From positions 1 through 10,591 of the forward strand of contig JAGALN010000035.1 of assembly GCA_017625185.1 (NCBI GenBank): a stretch of 10,591 nt of DNA, in the 5' to 3' direction. Position 1 is the first letter of the stretch, and every line of letters starts with the position of its first letter. Below the pieces are notes generated by a model that was not told the DNA's origin, searched no databases, and saw nothing but the letters and a program-made list of their open reading frames with translations. Below are positions 5,394-10,591 of this stretch, in pieces. A program made the translations under genes and the position numbers. The DNA is from Clostridia bacterium. Its GTDB lineage: Bacteria; Bacillota; Clostridia; Monoglobales; Monoglobaceae.

Positions 5394-6554
5394 TTACAGT
5401 ACCGTTACCTTGATAACGCCGTCGATGGATTCCATCTCGGCGATGGCAGCGGCACCGCAGTTGCCGTCCACATCAATCATGGTATAGGCGTTGTCCCCCT
5501 TGCTCTTGTTGAGCATGTTGGCAATGTTCACATTCTTGCTTGCCAAAGCATCAGTCAGCTGTTTTAACATATTGGGAATGTTCTTATGGAGAATGGTAAT
5601 TCTGGTGCCCACCGCTTTACCCATGTCGCAGGCAGGGAAGTTCACACTGTTGATGATATTACCATTTTCCAGGAAGTTCTTCATCTGGTCTGCTGCCATT
5701 ACCGCACAGTTCTCCTCGCTCTCGGGAGTGGATGCACCCAGGTGGGGCATACAGATAACATTTTCGGTCTGGAGAAGCTTTTCGGTGGCAAAGTCGGTGA
5801 CATAGCTTGCCAGCTTGCCGCTTTCCAGTGCGGCAATCACGTCAGACTCGTCAACCAGGCTGTCCCGGGAGAAGTTCAAGAGCCGTGCACCGTTTTTCAT
5901 GGATGCAAACGCCTCGGAGTTGAACATCCCCTTGGTTTCGGGGGTTGCGGGAACATGGATGGTGATGTAATCCGCCTTTTCCAGCACCTCCTGGAGGCTA
6001 TTTGCCTTATGAGCGAACCGGGTCAGGCTCCATGCGGCGTTCACGGACAGGTAGGGGTCGTAGCCTACCACATCCATTCCCAAATGGTGCGCTGCATTGG
6101 CAACCTTGACGCCGATGGCGCCTAAGCCAACCACGCCAAGGGTCTTGCCCTCGATTTCGGGACCGCCAAAGCTGCCCTTGCCCTTTTCCACCAAGCCGGA
6201 GATGGCATCCCCCTCGCCGATTAAGGTCTTTGCCCACTGGATGCCCTGAACCACCTTACGGGATGCCAGGAACAAGCCCGCCAGAACCAATTCCTTCACC
6301 GCATTGGCATTGGCACCGGGAGTGTTAAAGACCACAATACCTGCATCGGTACACTTCTCGATGGGAATGTTATTCACGCCGGCACCGGCACGGGCAACGG
6401 CACGGAGGCTCTTGGGCAGCTCCATATCGTGCATCTTAAAGCTACGGAGAATGATGCCGTCGGGATTGGCTACCTCGTCGGCACAGGTGTAGTTTTCGCC
6501 AAGTCGGCTCAAGCCCTTCTTGGAAATCTTATTCAAAGTCTGAATCTGATACAT
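5394..6554 (-). CDS. serA: D-3-phosphoglycerate dehydrogenase SerA (with C-terminal ACT domain)
   Basis: SerA oxidises 3-phosphoglycerate to 3-phosphohydroxypyruvate with NAD, the first step of serine synthesis, in the cytoplasm. The 386-residue protein has the order of the short ACT-containing form. The split substrate domain is residues about 1-95 and 290-310. The Rossmann domain is about 96-289, with G143-L-G-A-I-G148 and D166 (GYDPY), which favours NAD. The ACT domain is about 317-386 (TRITILHKNIPNMLKQLTDA). The catalytic set is R230, E258 and H271 (PHLGAST). The arginine loop reads NFSRDSLVDE instead of the more common N.ARG..VDE; the catalytic Arg is kept. The ACT domain suggests serine feedback control, but the family varies. 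It is the second gene of the serCA operon, 27 bases behind serC. The ATG at 6554 has a modest GTGAGG upstream. No serB (phosphatase) is in the window. Confidence 0.96.
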   Translation of the reverse strand: MYQIQTLNKISKKGLSRLGENYTCADEVANPDGIILRSFKMHDMELPKSLRAVARAGAGVNNIPIEKCTDAGIVVFNTPGANANAVKELVLAGLFLASRKVVQGIQWAKTLIGEGDAISGLVEKGKGSFGGPEIEGKTLGVVGLGAIGVKVANAAHHLGMDVVGYDPYLSVNAAWSLTRFAHKANSLQEVLEKADYITIHVPATPETKGMFNSEAFASMKNGARLLNFSRDSLVDESDVIAALESGKLASYVTDFATEKLLQTENVICMPHLGASTPESEENCAVMAADQMKNFLENGNIINSVNFPACDMGKAVGTRITILHKNIPNMLKQLTDALASKNVNIANMLNKSKGDNAYTMIDVDGNCGAAAIAEMESIDGVIKVTVL

Positions 6555-6581
6555 GGTTTCAAAACCTCACTTTATTGAAAA

Positions 6582-7661
6582 TTAGTTGTTTGCTTCAAAC
6601 TCGGTCATGAAAGCAACCAGCTTTTCAACACCCTCCTTGGGCATTGCGTTGTAGATGCTGGCACGCATACCGCCAACGGAGCGGTGACCTTTTAAGTTGA
6701 TGAATCCCTTTGCCTTAGCCTCGGCAATGAACTTAGCGTTTAAGTCCTCGGAATCGGTTACGAAGGGAACATTCATCAAGGAGCGGTCCTCGGGAACCAC
6801 AGTGCCCTTAAACATCTTGGAGTTATCCAGGAAATCGTAGAGAATCTTTGCCTTTTCTACGTTCTTCTCGTGCATGATCTTGATGCCGCCCATTTCCTTG
6901 ATCCATTCGCAAACCAGACCCACAATGTAGATGCCATAGGTGGGAGGGGTGTTGAACATGGAACCGTTCTCGGAATGGGTTTCATAGTTCAGCATGGTGG
7001 GGGTAATATCCATAGCATCCCCGATTAAATCCTCACGGATGATTACCACGGTAACACCGGCGGGACCCATGTTCTTCTGGGCACCGGCATAGATGATGCC
7101 GAACTTGGAAATGTCCACTTCCTCGGAGAGGATGCAGGAGGACATATCCGCAACCACAACCGCATCGCCAAAGTCAGGCATGGTGTTGTAGTGGGTTCCG
7201 TAGATGGTATTGTTGTAACAGATGTGTACAAAGTCAGCGTCCGGGGTCAGCATGGACTTATCTACCTTGGGGAGGTAAGAGAAGGTTTTGTCTGCACTGG
7301 AGGCAATGGCGGTTGCTTCCAGGTATCTGCCGCCTTCGGCATACGCCTTCTTTGCCCACTGGCCGGTGATCACATAGTCAGCCTTTTTGTTCTTGTTGCC
7401 CAGGTTCAAAGGAACCATAGCAAACTGGGTGGATGCACCGCCCTGCAGGAAGAGAACCTTGTAATTATCAGGGATGTTCAGGACTTCCCGCAAGGTTGCC
7501 TCGGTCTTGTCGATAATTGCCTGATATTCCTTGGAACGATGGCTCATTTCCATGACGGACTGACCGCTGCCATTGCAGTCCAGCATCTCCTTCTGTGCCC
7601 GCTCCAGTACCTCAACAGGAAGCATGGAGGGTCCTGCCGAAAAGTTATAAACTCTGCTCAT
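6582..7661 (-). CDS. serC: Phosphoserine aminotransferase SerC
   Basis: SerC is a PLP-dependent class V aminotransferase that converts 3-phosphohydroxypyruvate and glutamate to phosphoserine and 2-oxoglutarate, the second step of serine synthesis. The 359 residues match the family length (about 360). The N terminus YNFSAGPSMLP is the SerC signature. FLQGGASTQFAMVPLNL (71-87) holds phosphate and PLP contacts. D172 (VADMSS) would contact the pyridine nitrogen. K196 in GAQKNMGPAGV is the Schiff-base lysine. The C-terminal GHRSVGGMRASIYNAMP (325-341) binds the substrate phosphate. A strong AAAAGGAGGA site (7671-7680) precedes the ATG by 9 bases and a near-consensus promoter lies upstream, so serC is the first gene of the serCA operon. 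Confidence 0.97.
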   Translation of the reverse strand: MSRVYNFSAGPSMLPVEVLERAQKEMLDCNGSGQSVMEMSHRSKEYQAIIDKTEATLREVLNIPDNYKVLFLQGGASTQFAMVPLNLGNKNKKADYVITGQWAKKAYAEGGRYLEATAIASSADKTFSYLPKVDKSMLTPDADFVHICYNNTIYGTHYNTMPDFGDAVVVADMSSCILSEEVDISKFGIIYAGAQKNMGPAGVTVVIIREDLIGDAMDITPTMLNYETHSENGSMFNTPPTYGIYIVGLVCEWIKEMGGIKIMHEKNVEKAKILYDFLDNSKMFKGTVVPEDRSLMNVPFVTDSEDLNAKFIAEAKAKGFINLKGHRSVGGMRASIYNAMPKEGVEKLVAFMTEFEANN

Positions 7662-7724
7662 AAATTAAGCTCCTCCTTTTATCATTGGGGACATACCCCC
7701 ATTTTTATTTGCTAATATGCTAAC

Positions 7725-7753
7725 ATTATATCCCTTTCCGTGCCTTCCGTCAA
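7725..7753 (-). promoter_or_regulatory. serCA promoter
   Basis: On the minus strand TTGACG (7748-7753) and TATAAT (7725-7730) are exactly 17 bases apart: one mismatch from the sigma-A -35 and a perfect -10. The leader would be about 57 bases long. It contains a short TGGGG/CCCCA hairpin (7686-7701) just before the ribosome site. Confidence 0.9.
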
Positions 7754-7837
7754 CCTTTTTATTGTGAAAAAATTGACAGTATTTTCTTGTCCGTTTTTGG
7801 GGTTTCTTGTGTTTTTTATCAAACCCCCAAAAAAGGT

Positions 7838-7867
7838 TTGACACAGGGCGGGAATCTGGGGTACAAT
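7838..7867 (+). promoter_or_regulatory. Promoter of the glycosyltransferase-pyruvyltransferase gene
   Basis: A perfect TTGACA (7838-7843) is followed after 18 bases by TACAAT (7862-7867). Transcription would begin near 7874, leaving a leader of about 70 bases. An inverted repeat TCAAACC (7819-7825) / GGTTTGA (7835-7841) overlaps the -35. The promoter is back to back with that of serCA. Confidence 0.85.
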
Positions 7868-7930
7868 AGGAGGAGTGAAAAATTGATTATGATCGGTCCT
7901 TGCAATAAATAAATTACACCACCAACCACG

Positions 7931-7938
7931 GAAAGGAG
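7931..7938 (+). promoter_or_regulatory. Ribosome binding site deciding the start of the fusion gene
   Basis: GAAAGGAG lies 7 bases before the ATG at 7946 and only 1 base before the in-frame ATG at 7940, so 7946 is the better start. Confidence 0.8.
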
Positions 7939-7945
7939 AATGACC

Positions 7946-10264
7946 ATGCGGGTATTGATGGCGACCATGAAACTGGACATCGGCGGTGCAGAAACCCATA
8001 TCGTGGAGCTTTCCAAGGCCCTTGCCCGGCAGGGTGTTGAGGTTTTTGTGGCATCCAACGGCGGTGCCTACGAAAAGGAGCTCTCTGATGCAGGGGTTTC
8101 CCATATCCGGATTCCTTTTCACAGCAAGAATCCTCTTTGTATGAAGCGGGCGTACCGGATGCTGAAGCAGACAATCCTGGAAAATAAGATTGATGTGGTT
8201 CATGCCCATGCCCGGATTCCGGCGTTTTTGTGTGCCCTTTTGCATAAAAAGCTACCCTTTCGGTTTGTCACCACTGCCCACTGGGTTTTTACCACCCGGT
8301 TTCCGTATAATCTGCTGACCCGGTGGGGGGACCGCTCCCTGGCAGTCAGCGACGACATCAAGGACTATCTTGTGGAGAACTATGGCCTTTCCCCGGAACA
8401 AATCCGGGTCACCATCAACGGAATTGATTTGGAGAAGTTCGCACCGGATACCGATTACTCCGCCATAGCCCAGGAGTTCGGGCTGGTTCCCGGCAAGACG
8501 CGGATTGTCTATGTGAGCCGGATGGATACCGATCGCTCCTTAGCTGCCCATAAGCTGATTGAGGCGGCACCCAAGCTCGCCGCCGAGATTCCCAATCTGG
8601 AAATCCTGATTGTGGGCGGTGGCAACGACTTAACTGCCATTGAGGCAGAGGCAAACGCTGTCAATGACGCCATGGGGAAGCGGGTGGTGATTACCACCGG
8701 CAGCCGGACCGATATCAATCGGTTTGTGGCAAGCGGGGACCTTTTCATCGGGGTCAGCCGTGCGGCTTTGGAGGCAATGGCGTGTCAAAAGCCATCCATC
8801 ATTGCCGGCAACGAGGGCTATATCGGTATCTATGACGAAAGTAAGCTGCAGCTGGGGATTGACACCAACTTCTGTTGCCGTGGCTGCCAGCCGGTGGACA
8901 CCGAAACCCTGACGGCGGATATTTTAACCGTGCTGAAGGCTGCTCCGGAAGAGCAGGCGGCACTGGGAGAGTTTGCCCGGGAAACGGTTCGTGAGCACTA
9001 TTCGATTGATACCATGGCAGCGGATGCCATGACCATGTATCAGTCCATGATTTTTGATACTCCCATCAACCGGACTGAACTTGTGAATCTGGAGCAGGCG
9101 GAGGATTACCTCTCTGCCCACCCCATAACCCTGGACAAAGGCGCCCCCGACGTGATGATTTCGGGATATTACGGCTTCCACAATAGCGGTGACGACTCTA
9201 TCTTAAAGGCAATGGTAGAAAGTTTTCGCATTGCCCGGCCCGGCATCCGGATTCTCGCCCTTTCCAATGACCCGGCTGAAACCAAGGCGGTCTATGGCAT
9301 TGACGCCATCCATCGATTCGATTTGTTCCGGATTGTAAAGAACCTCCGGAAGACCCGGCTTTTGCTCAGCGGCGGCGGGAGCTTGATTCAGGATGTCACC
9401 TCGGACAAGTCCCTTGCCTATTACTTGAGTATTATCTGGCTTAGTAAAAAGCTGGGTGCCAGAGTGATGCTCTATGCCAACGGCATCGGCCCCATCCGGC
9501 ATGAGAAGAATCACAAGCCCATCCGCCATGTGCTAAACAGGGTGGATTTGATTACCCTGCGGGAGCCATCCTCGTTAGAGGAATTGCGTCGGTTTGGGGT
9601 AACCGAACCGGAAATCCGGATTACCGCAGACCCCGCCTTTACCCTGACGGCGGCAACGCCGGAGCGGGGAGCAGAGCTTTTGAAGCAGGCGGGTATCCCC
9701 AAGGGAAGACGGTATTGTGTCATTTCCCTCCGGCCCTGGCGAAACAGCGACCCCAACCTTGAAAAAATTGTGGCAGAGGCGGCGGATTATATCCGCATCA
9801 AGTATGAAATGGAGGTTCTCTTTGTCCCCATGCAGAATACCCGGGATCTGCCCATTGCCGAAAAAACGGCGGCATTGATGAAGTACCCCGGCGCCCTTCT
9901 CCGGAGCAAGCCGAATCCGGCAGAGCTTCTGGCTTTGGTGGGCGGTGCGGAATTTGTGATAGGAATGCGGCTCCATACCCTGATTTATGCCGCAAGGATG
10001 GGAACTCCTGTCATTGGTTTGACCTATGACCCCAAGGTGGATTCCACCATGGACTATTTGAATCAGCACTACGTGGAATCTGCAAAACGGCTGAACCCCT
10101 TGACCCTGCGGCGGTATATTGACGAGATTATAAGGAACCATGACCGACTTTGCCGGGATCTGTCCGAGGCAAGCGAGCGTTCGCTCCGGAAAGCGGAAGA
10201 AAATGTGGCGTTGGCACTTTCCTTACTGGATCGGGCACCGGTTTTGCCCGAAGAAAGGGGTTGA
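7946..10264 (+). CDS. Fused GT4-type glycosyltransferase and CsaB-like polysaccharide pyruvyl transferase
   Basis: A 772-residue, apparently soluble two-domain protein. Residues about 1-370 resemble a GT-B glycosyltransferase of the GT4 type: MKLDIGGAETHIVELSKAL (8-26) is the classic acceptor-side start, AHAR (87-90) and AVSDDIKDYLVENYGL follow, INGIDLEKF (157-165) is the usual second landmark, and GVSRAALEAMACQKPSI (269-285) is the nucleotide-sugar site, with only the second Glu (E276) of the EX7E pattern evident. Residues about 400-760 resemble polysaccharide pyruvyl transferase CsaB: SGYYGFHNSGDDSIL (406-420), LLSGGGSLIQDVTS (473-486), ANGIGPI (511-517) and GMRLHTLIYA (673-682). CsaB puts ketal pyruvate on a secondary wall polysaccharide that S-layer-homology domains bind. 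The fusion implies that both steps act on the same glycan; the sugar donor and acceptor cannot be told. A CxxC-like cluster (C310, C311, C314) sits in the first domain. The next gene begins 5 bases later and is probably in the same operon. Confidence 0.88.
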   Translation: MRVLMATMKLDIGGAETHIVELSKALARQGVEVFVASNGGAYEKELSDAGVSHIRIPFHSKNPLCMKRAYRMLKQTILENKIDVVHAHARIPAFLCALLHKKLPFRFVTTAHWVFTTRFPYNLLTRWGDRSLAVSDDIKDYLVENYGLSPEQIRVTINGIDLEKFAPDTDYSAIAQEFGLVPGKTRIVYVSRMDTDRSLAAHKLIEAAPKLAAEIPNLEILIVGGGNDLTAIEAEANAVNDAMGKRVVITTGSRTDINRFVASGDLFIGVSRAALEAMACQKPSIIAGNEGYIGIYDESKLQLGIDTNFCCRGCQPVDTETLTADILTVLKAAPEEQAALGEFARETVREHYSIDTMAADAMTMYQSMIFDTPINRTELVNLEQAEDYLSAHPITLDKGAPDVMISGYYGFHNSGDDSILKAMVESFRIARPGIRILALSNDPAETKAVYGIDAIHRFDLFRIVKNLRKTRLLLSGGGSLIQDVTSDKSLAYYLSIIWLSKKLGARVMLYANGIGPIRHEKNHKPIRHVLNRVDLITLREPSSLEELRRFGVTEPEIRITADPAFTLTAATPERGAELLKQAGIPKGRRYCVISLRPWRNSDPNLEKIVAEAADYIRIKYEMEVLFVPMQNTRDLPIAEKTAALMKYPGALLRSKPNPAELLALVGGAEFVIGMRLHTLIYAARMGTPVIGLTYDPKVDSTMDYLNQHYVESAKRLNPLTLRRYIDEIIRNHDRLCRDLSEASERSLRKAEENVALALSLLDRAPVLPEERG

Positions 10265-10269
10265 ATCCT

Positions 10270-10591
10270 ATGGAATTGTTTTTGTTTCACCAAGAGATAG
10301 CGGGGGATCCGGTGATTTCTGCACTCCTCTCCTTCCGGGAAACCGGAGAGGAAGCCGACTATTACCAGGCGGCACGGGGTTTGATTGGATATGGAAAAAA
10401 TCGGCTGACCTCGGGAAATATCATTAAGGAATATATCCTGCATAATCTGCTGGAAGCCCCAAATATTCATTGCATCAACCAACTGCGGGACTTCCTGCGT
10501 GAGGATATCCGGAGGGTGTTCCATGAGCTTTTGGAGGTGGATTGGGACGGACTGTTCCGGGAAAAGGGTTTTCTTCCTCTTTCTAACATGC
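10270..10591 (+). CDS. Unidentified protein, N-terminal 107 residues, cut by the window edge
   Basis: An open frame runs from the ATG at 10270 to the end of the window without a stop. An AAAGGGG site (10255-10261) stands 8 bases before it and only 5 bases separate it from the preceding stop, so it is very probably translated as part of the same operon. The visible part begins MELFLFHQEIAGDPVIS and is mostly helical by appearance, with charged stretches (REDIRRVFHELLEVDWDGLF). It has no signal peptide or membrane segment. The pattern, in particular the LLEVDWDGLFREKGFLPLSN stretch, recalls the N-terminal region of DUF815-type P-loop ATPases of Clostridia, but this is from memory, and the part that would carry the Walker motifs is outside the window. 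I leave the function open. Confidence 0.75.
   Translation, partial: MELFLFHQEIAGDPVISALLSFRETGEEADYYQAARGLIGYGKNRLTSGNIIKEYILHNLLEAPNIHCINQLRDFLREDIRRVFHELLEVDWDGLFREKGFLPLSNM

Noticed and set aside
7686..7701. TGGGG/CCCCA hairpin in the serC leader
   Set aside because: Only five pairs and no T tract; too weak to call a terminator or regulator alone.
7889..7912. Seven-codon open frame (MIGPCNK) in the leader of the fusion gene
   Set aside because: The only purine-rich site before it falls at the predicted transcription start, and there is no attenuator-like structure behind it.
9575..10141. Minus-strand open frame of 188 residues inside the fusion gene
   Set aside because: It is a shadow of the CsaB-like domain, without a ribosome site or recognisable motifs.
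1..10591. Search for tRNA genes, CRISPR arrays, insertion sequences and attachment sites
   Set aside because: No tandem repeat-spacer pattern, no transposase-like protein, no terminal repeats with target duplication and no tRNA-like cloverleaf were seen by reading.

Overview
The window looks like a chromosomal segment of an endospore-forming member of the Firmicutes (Clostridia, perhaps the Oscillospiraceae/Ruminococcaceae group). The reasons are a complete spoIIAA-spoIIAB-sigF start, housekeeping genes with strong AGGAGG-type ribosome sites, sigma-A-type promoters, a moderate GC content (roughly half, judged by eye), and an RNase P RNA of the ancestral A type rather than the Bacillus B type. 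No phage, insertion sequence, CRISPR array or tRNA was seen. The taxonomic placement is inference.

Layout. (1) 1-1285, minus strand: the spoIIA sporulation operon (anti-anti-sigma SpoIIAA, anti-sigma kinase SpoIIAB, and sigma F cut by the left edge). (2) 1286-1557: an AT-rich divergent intergenic region with a candidate spoIIA promoter and a perfect 12-bp palindrome in front of the next gene. (3) 1558-4919, plus strand: a small XRE-type regulator, a ComFC-like phosphoribosyltransferase-fold protein, MurA (first committed step of peptidoglycan synthesis) with its own promoter and a structured leader, and a WalJ/YycJ-type metallo-beta-lactamase-fold protein behind an internal terminator-like hairpin. 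A strong bidirectional terminator closes this block. (4) 4980-7661, minus strand: serC and serA (first two steps of serine synthesis from 3-phosphoglycerate) as an operon with a near-consensus promoter. A 32-bp perfect palindrome and the RNase P RNA gene follow. (5) 7662-7945: a divergent promoter region. (6) 7946-10591, plus strand: a 772-residue fusion of a GT4-like glycosyltransferase and a CsaB-like polysaccharide pyruvyl transferase, followed after 5 bases by an unidentified gene that runs off the right edge.

How they work together. Most genes are core functions: forespore commitment, cell-wall precursor synthesis, wall-associated MBL protein, serine synthesis and tRNA maturation. The least ordinary protein is the glycosyltransferase-pyruvyltransferase fusion. 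It would join sugar transfer and ketal-pyruvate capping of a cell-wall polysaccharide in one polypeptide, a modification used in other Firmicutes to anchor S-layer-homology proteins. The most interesting non-coding signals are the palindrome between serA and rnpB, the extended terminal complementarity around rnpB, the murA leader hairpin and the palindrome before the XRE regulator. I did not find strong evidence of a wholly new system.
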